Positions 1 through 6,261 of a stretch of 7,745 nucleotides of DNA are shown piece by piece; position 1 is the stretch's first letter; each line of letters opens with the position of its first letter. Made by a program: the position numbers and the translations under genes. Below the pieces are notes generated by a model. The model saw only the letters and a list, made by a program, of their open reading frames with translations, did not search any database and was not told the origin of the DNA. Source of the stretch: an uncultured Ruminococcus sp. (GTDB lineage: Bacteria; Bacillota_A; Clostridia; Oscillospirales; Ruminococcaceae); assembly GCA_946629405.1 (NCBI GenBank), contig CAMOXW010000089.1:1-7745 (forward strand). Reading direction: 5' to 3'.

Positions 1-628
1 AGACGATTTCCTCCGGCTTGTCGATAACGAACTCAGCGCCGGCAGCTTCAAGCTCACTGCGTCCGCGGAAGCCCCACGCGCAGCCAATAGTATGTATCCC
101 GGCATTGCGCCCGGTCTGGATATCGACGTTGCTGTCGCCTATCATGTAAGCCTCGCAGTCCTCGTCCGGAAGTGCAGCAAGAACCTCCGCGATCATCTGT
201 ATATCCGGCTTTGAGGGTCTGTCCCTCCTGCCTCCGAGCACTCTCACGAACGGTATATCCGGCAGAAGCCTGCCTATCAGCAGCTCGGCAAATTCCTCGG
301 GCTTATTAGTGGCTACAGCAAGCTTCACACCTGCCTCCGAGAGCCTGACCATTACCTCATGGATGCCGTCATACAGCCTTGTCTTGTCAAGGAAGTTCCT
401 GCCGTAATTCACGCTGAAAAGCCTGTGCAGCTCCGGTGTTTCGTCCTTGTGTTCATCCGGGAGCGCTCTCTCGCATAGCTTCCACGCGCCGTTCCCGACC
501 ATATATCTGTATTCATCGCAGCTGTGCTCAGGATAGCCCATTTCACGCAGTCCGCCGTTCACAGCGTCCGCGAGGTCGCACAGCGTATCAGCTATTGTAC
601 CGTCAAGGTCAAATATTGCCGCTTTCAT
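1..628 (-). CDS. HAD-superfamily phosphatase, phosphoglycolate phosphatase-like (3' end cut by window)
   Basis: My minus-strand translation from the ATG at 628 stays open to the window edge, giving 209 codons. The protein begins MKAAIFDLDGTIADT. HAD motif I is DLDGT, with nucleophile Asp7 and acid/base Asp9. Motif II is the Thr107-Asn108 region in AVATNK, motif III is Lys140 in PSKPD, and motif IV is GDSNVD with Asp165 and Asp169. An alpha-helical cap probably lies at about residues 15-85, as in subfamily IA enzymes. These are cytosolic Mg-dependent phosphatases, and the closest style is Gph/phosphoglycolate phosphatase. Substrates cannot be read from sequence, since pyrophosphatase PpaX and beta-phosphoglucomutase share the fold. 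Family members run to about 210-225 residues, so only a short C-terminal tail should be missing. The start is fixed by a strong GAGGAGG site overlapping the hslO stop 10 nt upstream. Confidence 0.9.
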   Translation of the reverse strand, partial: MKAAIFDLDGTIADTLCDLADAVNGGLREMGYPEHSCDEYRYMVGNGAWKLCERALPDEHKDETPELHRLFSVNYGRNFLDKTRLYDGIHEVMVRLSEAGVKLAVATNKPEEFAELLIGRLLPDIPFVRVLGGRRDRPSKPDIQMIAEVLAALPDEDCEAYMIGDSNVDIQTGRNAGIHTIGCAWGFRGRSELEAAGAEFVIDKPEEIV

Positions 629-633
629 AAGTT

Positions 634-640
634 CCTCCTC
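634..640 (-). promoter_or_regulatory. Shine-Dalgarno of the HAD phosphatase, overlapping the hslO stop
   Basis: On the minus strand the sequence reads TGAGGAGG, so the hslO stop codon TGA (639-641) shares bases with the GAGGAGG ribosome site. The phosphatase ATG follows 5 nt after it. Ribosomes finishing hslO are placed to restart on the phosphatase, so the two genes are probably translationally coupled. The coupling is inferred. Confidence 0.8.
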
Positions 641-1514
641 AGATCATGTCAATGAGCCGCTCTATATCCTGCGGGGTGAAGACGTATTCCTTCCCGCAGA
701 AATGGCAGCATACCGTGGTATCCCTGCCCTCGTCAGCCATTTTCCGAAGTTCTTCCCTGCCGATGCTTATGAGTATCCGCTCAGTTCTCTCGCGTGAACA
801 GTCGCAGCCGTATACCGGCTCAGCAGTATCAAGCTCATTCGGTTCAAGCCCGGCAAGAAGCATCCCTGCAATTTCCTCCGGAGTTCTCCCCTCGTCAAGA
901 AGCGCTGAAACAGGCTTCATTGCCGCAACATTCTTCTCAATAGTGTCTATGCACTTCTCGTCCGCAAACGGAAGCAGCTGCACCAAAAAGCCGCCCGCCG
1001 CCCGCACTGTAAGGTCAGGATTCACAAGCACACCAAGACTGCACACCGTCGGTATCTGCTCGCTCGTTGCGTAATAAGAAGCGATATCCTCCGCGATTTC
1101 GCCCGAAACGAGCGGAACTACCCCGACATAAGGCTCCTTCAGCCCGAGGTCCTTGACGACCGAAAGTGTACCGTCGCTCCCGACAGCACCGCCTACGTCG
1201 AGCTTGCCAATTGAGTTGAGCGGTATCTCCACGACAGGATGATCCACGCAGCTCTTGACGTTGCCCCAGTTGTCAGCCACAGCAACGAGCTGTCCCGCAG
1301 GTCCGCCGCCGTCAACACGGAGAGTTACCGTATCGCCTTCGCCCTTGAGCATATAGCCCATGAGAGAAGCGGCTATACTTAGCCTTCCGAGCCCTGCTGT
1401 AACTGCCGCAGAAGTATTGTTTATCCTTTCAATTTCCGAAACTATATCCTGTGCATCCAGTACCTCGGCAAAAGCCGAACCGTCCGCTGATATTGCTCTG
1501 TATAGCTTTCCCAT
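639..1514 (-). CDS. hslO: Hsp33 redox-regulated molecular chaperone
   Basis: The 291-residue protein matches Hsp33 in length and layout. An N-terminal chaperone domain (about 1-180) includes LRVDGGGPAGQLVAVAD (65-81), and a helical linker follows at about 185-230. The C-terminal zinc-binding redox switch has Cys237-x-Cys239 in YGCDCSRERTER and Cys270-x-x-Cys273 in CCHFCGKEY. In this family the four cysteines hold zinc when reduced. On oxidation they form disulfides and zinc is released, turning the cytosolic protein into an ATP-independent holdase for unfolding clients. Cys269 next to the motif is an extra cysteine. The start is supported by GGAGG at 1520-1524. The gene overlaps the phosphatase ribosome site downstream. 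It is separated from the methyltransferase upstream by repeat element E1, which now forms most of its 5' leader. Confidence 0.97.
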   Translation of the reverse strand: MGKLYRAISADGSAFAEVLDAQDIVSEIERINNTSAAVTAGLGRLSIAASLMGYMLKGEGDTVTLRVDGGGPAGQLVAVADNWGNVKSCVDHPVVEIPLNSIGKLDVGGAVGSDGTLSVVKDLGLKEPYVGVVPLVSGEIAEDIASYYATSEQIPTVCSLGVLVNPDLTVRAAGGFLVQLLPFADEKCIDTIEKNVAAMKPVSALLDEGRTPEEIAGMLLAGLEPNELDTAEPVYGCDCSRERTERILISIGREELRKMADEGRDTTVCCHFCGKEYVFTPQDIERLIDMI

Positions 1515-1531
1515 AAATACCTCCGTTTTTT

Positions 1532-1673
1532 TAATTCGTAATTCGTAATTATTTGTATCGCCTGACGGCGATGTATTTTAATTTTAAATCCGTCCGCGCA
1601 AGCGGACACCACAATTACGAATTACGCATTACGCATTACGCATTGTATTACGCATTACGCATTACGCATTATA
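1532..1673. mobile_element. Element E1: MITE-like palindromic repeat with two internal hairpins
   Basis: This non-coding insert fills nearly all of the gap between the methyltransferase and hslO. CGTAATTCGTAATT at 1537-1550 is the exact reverse complement of 1613-1626. With one mismatch the pairing extends to 1532-1550 against 1613-1631. Enclosed are two perfect 6-bp stems: ATCGCC-TGAC-GGCGAT (1557-1572) and GTCCGC-GCAA-GCGGAC (1592-1607, a GNRA loop when read as plus-strand RNA). Together they would fold as a three-way junction. The right side carries a tandem array of ATTACGC-type 7-mers. No clear target duplication and no ORF are visible. The element sits inside a probable transcript, so its RNA could be a processing or stability site; that is inference. 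Confidence 0.75.
1613..1673. repeat. Tandem 7-bp repeat array (CATTACG units)
   Basis: The units read in order are AATTACG, AATTACG, CATTACG, CATTACG, a CATTGT break, ATTACG, CATTACG, CATTACG and CATTATA. The array overlaps the TAA stop (1669-1671) of the minus-strand methyltransferase. The same unit, in either orientation, flanks the four-helix-bundle gene at 7339-7374 and 7711-7745. Confidence 0.9.
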
Positions 1674-2436
1674 ACCGTTGTCCGTTCCGTATGCACCTTG
1701 CAGCATAGACTATGCGCTGACAGTCAGGCGCAGGCGCTTCAAACGTATCACCGCCGTATTTTGCAAGCAGCTCATAGCCGTTCTCAGCAAGCAGCCGCTC
1801 AATGTCCTCCTCAGTGTAGGCTTTCTCCGAGAAGCTGTCCGATGAGCGTGACCAGAGACCGTTCTCCTCACGCTCGAAAAATTCAAGGTTCATTTTCACC
1901 TCATCAGTTTCCGGAACGAGCGTGTTCTCCCACACACAGTAAACATTCTCGGTCTCATAGGTAAATGTGTTGTCCGCAAGTATATTCCGGTGCTTGTAGA
2001 GTGTATTCACGTCGAAGATGAATAGTCCTCCCACCTCTGAGAAAAACGAAGCCTGCCCGAAGACCTTCCCTACATCCTCGAGGCTCGGAAGGTGGTTTAT
2101 GCTGTCAAGGGCGCATATCACGATATCGACCGTGCCGTACATATCGAGTTTCCGCATATCCTGACAGAGATACTGGATATTGCTGCCGCTGTCGAACTTC
2201 TTGTCAAGCGCGATGCCGAGCATTTCCTCCGAATTATCAACGCCGATGACGTCATATCCAAGCTCTGCCATGACCTCCGAGATGCTGCCCGTTCCGCAGG
2301 CAAGGTCAAGGAGGATGCCTCCCTCCTGCTGTCTGAACTTCCGGATAATTTCGTGGAAGTACCTCCCCCGCGCCGCGTAGTCGATATTCGCGGTAAGCTC
2401 GTCGTAGTACCGCGCAAATGCGCTGTATCCGCTCAT
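1669..2436 (-). CDS. Class I SAM-dependent methyltransferase
   Basis: The 255-residue soluble protein opens with MSGYSAFARYYDELT, the usual N-terminus of YqeM/YodH-style Firmicutes methyltransferases. SAM-binding motif I is LLDLACGTG (42-50). The acidic end of strand beta-2 is GVDNSEEML, with Asp67 expected to bind the ribose. CQDMRKLD (91-98, Asp93) fits the adenine-contact motif, and DIVICALDSINH is the motif IV region. It should transfer a methyl group from SAM, but nothing visible fixes the acceptor; small molecule, RNA and protein are all possible. Its ATG lies 4 nt after the tgt stop, with AAAGGA inside the tgt end serving as ribosome site, so the two are co-translated. The TAA stop lies within the edge of repeat array E1, so the last residue or two may have been altered by that insertion. 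Confidence 0.92.
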   Translation of the reverse strand: MSGYSAFARYYDELTANIDYAARGRYFHEIIRKFRQQEGGILLDLACGTGSISEVMAELGYDVIGVDNSEEMLGIALDKKFDSGSNIQYLCQDMRKLDMYGTVDIVICALDSINHLPSLEDVGKVFGQASFFSEVGGLFIFDVNTLYKHRNILADNTFTYETENVYCVWENTLVPETDEVKMNLEFFEREENGLWSRSSDSFSEKAYTEEDIERLLAENGYELLAKYGGDTFEAPAPDCQRIVYAARCIRNGQRL

Positions 2437-2440
2437 AATA

Positions 2441-3577
2441 TCAGTCCTTTGCGTGGGAGGCTAAAAGCTCTGAATACTTCCCCCGGAACTGCTCAAAGCG
2501 TCCCTCGTCAAGAGCCTCCCTTATCTTTTCTGTGAGAGTGTTGTAGAAGTAGAGATTGTGCTGCACGGCAAGTCTTCCCGCAAGCTGCTCGTTTGCCTTG
2601 AACAGGTGCCGCATATAGGCGCGTGAGAAGCTCCGGCAGGTGGGACAGTCGCACTGCTCGTCAACAGGCCTCGGGTCAGTCTCATACTGCTTGTTGCCGA
2701 GGTGCATTATGCCATTCCATGTGAAGACAGTAGCGTGACGTGCATTCCGGCTCGGCATTACGCAGTCGAACATATCGACTCCCCTTGCAACAGCCTCTAT
2801 TATGTTTGAAGGAGTTCCCACTCCCATAAGATAGCGAGGCTTATTGACCGGCATAAACGGCTCTACCACGTCGATTATCCGGTACATCTCCTCAGTAGGC
2901 TCACCGACTGCAAGTCCGCCGATAGCATAGCCGTCGAGGTCAAGCTTTGCGATTGTCTCCATATGCTCTATCCTGATATCGTCATAGGTCGAGCCCTGAC
3001 CGATGCCGAAAAGCATCTGGTGCTTGTTTATAGTGTCCGGAAGGCTGTTCAGCCTTGCCATTTCCTCCTTGCAGCGCATAAGCCAGCGTGTAGTGCGCTC
3101 CACAGAAGCCTGAACGTACTTTCTCGGCGCAGGGTTCTCCACACATTCGTCAAAAGCCATAGCGATGGTCGAACCGAGGTTTGACTGTATCTGCATACTC
3201 TCCTCAGGTCCCATGAATATACGTCTGCCGTCGATATGCGAGGCGAAGTAAACTCCCTCCTCCTTTATCTTGCGGAGCTTGGCAAGCGAAAACACCTGAA
3301 ATCCGCCGCTGTCGGTGAGGATAGGCTTGTCCCAGTTCATGAACTTATGGAGGCCGCCCATCTGCTTTATTATATGGTCGCCGGGACGCAGGTGCAGATG
3401 ATAGGTATTGCACAGCTCGACCTGTGTTTTCAGCCCTTTCAGGTCAACCGAGGATATGCCGCCCTTGATAGCTGCTGCTGTACCCACGTTCATGAAGCAC
3501 GGCGTCTGGAAGGTACCGTGGACAGTCTCGAACTGTCCCCTTCTTGCCTTGTTTTCGGTCTTGAATAAAGTAAACAT
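2441..3577 (-). CDS. tgt: tRNA-guanine(34) transglycosylase (queuosine synthesis)
   Basis: The 378-residue protein is full length for bacterial Tgt. It exchanges guanine 34 in the anticodons of Tyr, His, Asn and Asp tRNAs for preQ1. Asp89 lies in LTDSGGFQVFSL and Asp271 in FDCVMPSRNARHA; these align with Zymomonas Asp102 and the nucleophile Asp280. The zinc site is Cys309, Cys311, Cys314 and His340, with the same spacing as Zymomonas Cys318, Cys320, Cys323 and His349. Cys145 in FDEC and Val224 in GGLAVGE correspond to the residues typical of preQ1-using bacterial enzymes rather than queuine-using eukaryotic ones. QueA encoded two genes upstream supports the preQ1 route. An ACGGAGG site 6 nt or so before the ATG supports the start. 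The 168-nt gap upstream holds degenerate element E2. Confidence 0.98.
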   Translation of the reverse strand: MFTLFKTENKARRGQFETVHGTFQTPCFMNVGTAAAIKGGISSVDLKGLKTQVELCNTYHLHLRPGDHIIKQMGGLHKFMNWDKPILTDSGGFQVFSLAKLRKIKEEGVYFASHIDGRRIFMGPEESMQIQSNLGSTIAMAFDECVENPAPRKYVQASVERTTRWLMRCKEEMARLNSLPDTINKHQMLFGIGQGSTYDDIRIEHMETIAKLDLDGYAIGGLAVGEPTEEMYRIIDVVEPFMPVNKPRYLMGVGTPSNIIEAVARGVDMFDCVMPSRNARHATVFTWNGIMHLGNKQYETDPRPVDEQCDCPTCRSFSRAYMRHLFKANEQLAGRLAVQHNLYFYNTLTEKIREALDEGRFEQFRGKYSELLASHAKD

Positions 3578-3626
3578 AAAACCTCCGTTTTTAGTGAGCA
3601 GTAAGTTGTACAGAACGGCATCCCCG

Positions 3627-3645
3627 ACTTCTCACCGGTAGAAGT
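3627..3645. other. Small inverted repeat in the tgt leader
   Basis: ACTTCT (3627-3632) and AGAAGT (3640-3645) form a perfect 6-bp stem around the 7-nt loop CACCGGT. No T-run follows on either strand, so it is not a terminator. It lies about 50 nt upstream of the tgt start and may be part of the flank of E2 or a leader structure. No function is claimed. Confidence 0.4.
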
Positions 3646-3656
3646 GAACAGCGAAT

Positions 3657-3716
3657 GTGTCCGCATCGCGGACGGATCCAAATTCATTGCCGTAGGGCGA
3701 TACCGCAATTCCGAAT
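3657..3716. repeat. Element E2: diverged copy of the E1 hairpin core
   Basis: On the plus strand this reads GTCCGC-ATC-GCGGAC (3659-3673), a 12-nt spacer starting GGAT, then ATTGCC-GTAG-GGCGAT (3686-3701) followed by AC. E1 read on the minus strand gives the same order: GTCCGC-TTGC-GCGGAC, a spacer starting GGAT, ATCGCC-GTCA-GGCGAT, then AC. Both hairpins keep 6-bp stems; the one stem change (C to T) leaves a G-U pair. Beyond the second hairpin, ATTCGGAATT (minus strand) matches the ATTCGTAATT of the E1 end. The ATTACGC array is not recognisable. The copy may reach as far as the PAS gene stop at 3748. It lies in the leader of tgt. Confidence 0.65.
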
Positions 3717-3745
3717 CCCGGACCCTGAATTCAAAAAATCAGGCA

Positions 3746-4120
3746 TTAATCCAAGTCATATGCCTTGCCTGTCTCGGTGCTGCGGGGCATGATGTAGTTA
3801 TAGAAGCCGATGAGCCTGTCCTCGCTGTCCCTTACAGCCTTGATATATACATCCGAGTTGTCCTCATCCTTGTGGAAGGCAAATACCTTGTTGTTGTCCT
3901 TGCCCTCCTTGAACCACTCCACAGACATATCTATCTTTGACTGTGATTCCTCATCAAAGCACACTCTCAATGACGAGCCGACTGCAACACGGGCTCCTGT
4001 AGCAGTGTACTCCTCCTCCGCCTTCCTGTTCATGTAAACTATCCTGTAATCAAGGTCACAGAACACGATAGGCTTGTCTGCATATTCAATAACATTCTCA
4101 AAAAATACTCCCAGTTCCAT
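3746..4120 (-). CDS. Small stand-alone PAS-domain protein
   Basis: This 124-residue protein appears to be a single PAS sensor fold covering about residues 3-110. IVFCDLDYRIVYMNRKAEEEY (18-38) is the typical first strand-helix section. DVYIKAVRDSEDRLIGFYNY (90-109) is the typical closing beta-hairpin. There is no membrane segment, kinase, GGDEF, HTH or other output domain, so it would have to act by binding a ligand or a partner protein. The ligand cannot be read from sequence. It lies 48 nt downstream of queA and upstream of tgt on the same strand, so it is probably co-transcribed with the queuosine genes. The start is supported by a purine-rich AAAGGAAAGGG just upstream. PAS assignment is from sequence style; exact function is unknown. 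Confidence 0.82.
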   Translation of the reverse strand: MELGVFFENVIEYADKPIVFCDLDYRIVYMNRKAEEEYTATGARVAVGSSLRVCFDEESQSKIDMSVEWFKEGKDNNKVFAFHKDEDNSDVYIKAVRDSEDRLIGFYNYIMPRSTETGKAYDLD

Positions 4121-4168
4121 TTTTTCCCTTTCCTTTAATGTTATGCTCTTAATTAAATGTCACTCAGC

Positions 4169-5200
4169 TCAGAGGATGCACATACTGTCCCCGAAACTGA
4201 AAAATCTGTAGCGTTCCTCCACAGCTGTCCTATAAGCATTCATTGTGTTTTCGTACCCCATGAATGCAGAAACAAGCATTATAAGCGTGCTTTCCGGCAG
4301 GTGGAAATTCGTTATCAGGCCGTCGATGCACCTGAACTTATACCCGGGATATATGAATATATCTGTATATCCCTCGCTCTGTGCGCAGCTCCCGTCCTCT
4401 GCTGCTGCACTTTCAAGGGTACGGCAGCTCGTAGTGCCTACTGCAATCACTCTGCCGCCATTCCTTTTTGTCTCGTTTATGAGGTCAGCAGTCTGCTGCG
4501 GAAGGCAGTAGTGCTCGCTGTGCATTTTATGTTCAAGGACGTTTTCCTCCTTCACCGGACGGAAGGTCCCCAGCCCGACGTGAAGTGTCACAAAGGCAGT
4601 TTTTATGCCTCTCGCCCTGAGGTCGTCAAGCATCTCAGGCGTGAAGTGCAGTCCCGCTGTAGGCGCTGCTGCTGAGCCGAGCTCGCGGGAATAGACTGTC
4701 TGATAGCGCTCCTTGTCCTCGAGCTTTGCGGTGATATACGGCGGGAGCGGCATCTGTCCGACGTCCTCGAGAGCTGTGAAGAAATTGCCCTCACATTCAA
4801 ACTTAACGATACGATTGCCGTCGTCCTTTACCTCGATGACCTCGGCGGCAAGTCTTCCTCCGCCGAAGGAAAAGCGTGTTCCGACCTTTGCTTTTTTGCC
4901 CGGACGGCAGATTATCTCCCAGAGCTTGTCGCCCTTTTGTTCAAGCAGGAGGAACTCAATGAAGGTATGGTTGCTTATCTTTTCGCCGTAGAGCCTTGCA
5001 GGGATGACCCTGCTGTCGTTCATCACGAGCAAGTCACCTTCTCTGAGGTGATCGCATAGATTATAGAAGTGATCGTGGAATATCTCTCCTGTATGCCTGT
5101 CCACGCACATCATCCGCGAAGCATTGCGCGGCTCGACCGGTGTCTGAGCGATGAGCTCCTCCGGCAGGTCATAATAAAAGTCTGACTTCAGTAATTGCAT
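4169..5200 (-). CDS. queA: S-adenosylmethionine:tRNA ribosyltransferase-isomerase (queuosine synthesis)
   Basis: QueA moves the ribosyl part of SAM onto preQ1 already placed in tRNA by Tgt, giving epoxyqueuosine; it is a cytosolic enzyme with an unusual use of SAM. The 343-residue length is normal for the family. Family blocks visible in order are [12 protein letters not shown] (61-72), [12 protein letters not shown] (175-186), [10 protein letters not shown] (207-216), [10 protein letters not shown] (255-264), [10 protein letters not shown] (297-306) and the C-terminal [12 protein letters not shown] (329-340). AAGGAG lies 7 nt upstream of the ATG and partly overlaps the TAA stop of the AlkD-like gene, suggesting coupled translation. 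The following epoxyqueuosine reductase (QueG/QueH) and the preQ1 synthesis genes are not in this window. Confidence 0.98.
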   Translation of the reverse strand: MQLLKSDFYYDLPEELIAQTPVEPRNASRMMCVDRHTGEIFHDHFYNLCDHLREGDLLVMNDSRVIPARLYGEKISNHTFIEFLLLEQKGDKLWEIICRPGKKAKVGTRFSFGGGRLAAEVIEVKDDGNRIVKFECEGNFFTALEDVGQMPLPPYITAKLEDKERYQTVYSRELGSAAAPTAGLHFTPEMLDDLRARGIKTAFVTLHVGLGTFRPVKEENVLEHKMHSEHYCLPQQTADLINETKRNGGRVIAVGTTSCRTLESAAAEDGSCAQSEGYTDIFIYPGYKFRCIDGLITNFHLPESTLIMLVSAFMGYENTMNAYRTAVEERYRFFSFGDSMCIL

Positions 5201-5211
5201 TTGACTTCTCC

Positions 5212-5898
5212 TTATATCCTGAAAGTACGGAGATACTGTTTCCGCTCATCGCTTATGCGAAAGCTCTCCGATGCTTTCTGTATCGTCTTGTTGTGCGTCC
5301 ATCTGTCAAGACGCTTGTTTAAGATATACGGCAGTACCTCGTCATAATTCTTTGCGAGTGCAGTTGCGAAGTACCATGCACGCATCATATTTATGTAATA
5401 TTCCTCAGAGCACACTGCTGCTGCCCTTTCAGCGTATTCATTTCTGAAATCATCTCCGAGAAGATAGCGCATGAGCACACCTATCCCGAACCTGACAGTG
5501 TATGTATGCCCGGAAGCAAGCCATTTGTCCACAAGCGGCAGAAGCTCGCTCCGGTGCTTTGAGAAGACCTTAGGCGAAAGCTGATCGCAGGTCGCCCAGT
5601 TGTCAACATACGGCAGGAATCCCTCCGTAAGTCCGACGCAGTGCTGAAAGTCCTTCTCCTCCGAGATAATGAAGGAATGGAGCTGATCCTCCTCGAAGTA
5701 CCTGTGAGGCAGCGCACAAAGGAATTCATCCGTATCGCTGCGCTTTCTCAGATCCTTAGCAAGCTTCCTGAGATCAGGTGTCCTCACCCCGATGAAATGC
5801 TCTCTCTTGTGGTCCGGAATGAGTTTCTGCTGGAAATCAGCATATTTTTCATCGCTCAGCCTTAAAAGCTCCGTTTCGATATCAGCTAAAATACTCAT
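5212..5898 (-). CDS. AlkD-like DNA alkylation repair protein (HEAT-like repeats)
   Basis: The 228-residue protein is close in length to Bacillus cereus AlkD (237) and is all-helical in character, as expected for this HEAT-like glycosylase family. Trp101 and Asp105 in DNWATCDQL and Arg136 in YTVRFGIG match the Trp-x3-Asp plus Arg active-site set of AlkD (Trp109, Asp113, Arg148). AlkD removes bulky or charged alkylated bases such as 3-methyladenine and 7-methylguanine. The AlkC/AlkD2 subfamilies are alternatives, since not every relative is an active glycosylase. I chose the ATG at 5898 because AAAGGA sits 8 nt upstream. The longer in-frame start at 5961 lacks such a site and would run through the asd promoter. 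It is the first gene of the minus-strand run, 11 nt before queA. Confidence 0.9.
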   Translation of the reverse strand: MSILADIETELLRLSDEKYADFQQKLIPDHKREHFIGVRTPDLRKLAKDLRKRSDTDEFLCALPHRYFEEDQLHSFIISEEKDFQHCVGLTEGFLPYVDNWATCDQLSPKVFSKHRSELLPLVDKWLASGHTYTVRFGIGVLMRYLLGDDFRNEYAERAAAVCSEEYYINMMRAWYFATALAKNYDEVLPYILNKRLDRWTHNKTIQKASESFRISDERKQYLRTFRI

Positions 5899-5906
5899 AG
5901 GCGCCG

Positions 5907-5912
5907 TCCTTT
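5907..5912 (-). promoter_or_regulatory. Shine-Dalgarno deciding the AlkD-like start
   Basis: AAAGGA on the minus strand stands 8 nt before the ATG at 5898. It supports this start over the in-frame ATG 63 nt upstream. Confidence 0.7.
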
Positions 5913-5923
5913 CAGGTATTTTT

Positions 5924-5941
5924 TTCGTAAAATTCGTAAAA
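5924..5941. repeat. 9-bp tandem direct repeat in the divergent promoter region
   Basis: TTCGTAAAA occurs twice in a row (5924-5932 and 5933-5941), between the AlkD-like start and the asd promoter. It could be a tandem operator for the minus-strand promoter or a chance AT-rich duplication; nothing further supports either. Confidence 0.4.
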
Positions 5942-5954
5942 TTTAGAAAAACTG

Positions 5955-5983
5955 TTGACAACTCGCCTGTAAAGTGATATTAT
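5955..5983 (+). promoter_or_regulatory. Sigma-A type promoter for the lysine riboswitch and asd
   Basis: The -35 box TTGACA (5955-5960) is perfect. It is followed by an ideal 17-nt spacer and a -10 box TATTAT (5978-5983). The predicted RNA start is about 5990, exactly where the riboswitch begins. Confidence 0.9.
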
Positions 5984-5989
5984 GTAAAC

Positions 5990-6158
5990 AAGGTAGAGGT
6001 GCGGCTGAGATCAGTAACCTCACACGGGACGACCAGTCCGATGGTGTGATGTGAAAGGCAAAGCTGCCGAAGAACGGTCTCCGGTAAATTCCGTTCTGGC
6101 TGTATGCCGAACAGGTATGCGGCTGTCATCATTGCTTATGGTGGAGAGCTATCGGCTT
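5990..6158 (+). promoter_or_regulatory. Lysine riboswitch (L-box) controlling asd
   Basis: L-box landmarks appear in the right order: AGAGGTGCG (5995-6003), AGTA (6013-6016), a stem TCACAC/GTGTGA (6020-6025 with 6044-6049), GTGAAAGG (6051-6058), GCCGAAG (6066-6072), a 7-bp stem AGAACGG/CCGTTCT (6071-6077 with 6091-6097), CTGGC, GGCTGTCA and the closing GGAGAGCTATC. The first helix pairs GGTAG (5992-5996) with CTATC (6149-6153). In this class, lysine bound at the five-way junction stabilises that helix. With a terminator just downstream and asd, a lysine-pathway gene, next, the expected outcome is termination when lysine is plentiful. The class is recognised from motifs, not from a covariance search. 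Confidence 0.94.
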
Positions 6159-6210
6159 AGTTATAAATAAACTTTGCCAACATTTCTATTATAACGCATG
6201 ATGAACCGGT
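6151..6210 (+). promoter_or_regulatory. Candidate antiterminator of the lysine riboswitch
   Basis: ATCGG (6151-6155), partly the 3' strand of the riboswitch closing helix, can pair with CCGGT (6206-6210) in the terminator's left arm. GTTATAA (6160-6166) pairs perfectly with TTATAAC (6189-6195) inside it. The nested structure cannot coexist with either the closing helix or the terminator, which is what an L-box antiterminator requires. The outer helix is only 5 bp with one G-U pair. Confidence 0.5.
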
Positions 6211-6233
6211 TTGCAACCGGTTTTTGTTATTTT
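6204..6233 (+). terminator. Intrinsic terminator (riboswitch attenuator)
   Basis: AACCGGTT (6204-6211), a 3-nt loop TGC, and AACCGGTT (6215-6222) form a perfect 8-bp hairpin. It is followed by a T-rich run interrupted by one G and one A (to 6233). It stands between the riboswitch and the asd ribosome site. Confidence 0.9.
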
Positions 6234-6261
6234 GTGAAAAAATTTTTTAAGGAGAATCTCT

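Noticed and set aside
646..1074. 142-codon plus-strand open frame
   Set aside because: It is antisense to hslO. The product is serine-rich and low in complexity, as expected from reading the opposite strand of a GC-rich gene.
1613..1673. CRISPR-like look of the ATTACGC array
   Set aside because: The units are 7 bp in direct tandem with no spacers of constant length, and no cas gene is present.
2092..2535. 147-codon plus-strand open frame
   Set aside because: It lies antisense to the methyltransferase and the end of tgt, whose family motifs are clear. Its own translation shows no domain and no ribosome site stands out.
3721..3745. Possible terminator after the PAS gene (CCTGA ... TCAGG)
   Set aside because: The stem is only 5 bp, the T-run is in the loop, and no T-run follows on the minus strand.
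3578..3745. preQ1 riboswitch in front of tgt
   Set aside because: The 168-nt leader shows the E2 hairpins rather than a compact preQ1 pseudoknot, and tgt itself is not the usual target of that class.
4121..4168. Terminator or promoter between queA and the PAS gene
   Set aside because: Only an AT-rich stretch with the small palindrome CTTAATTAAG was found; no hairpin with T-run and no good -35/-10 pair.
4157..4675. 172-codon plus-strand open frame
   Set aside because: It is antisense to queA, which has all its family motifs; the frame has no recognisable domain.
5899..5961. Upstream in-frame ATG giving a 249-residue AlkD-like protein
   Set aside because: The extra 21 residues have no family resemblance, lack a ribosome site, and overlap the -35 box of asd. 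The ATG at 5898 has AAAGGA at proper spacing.
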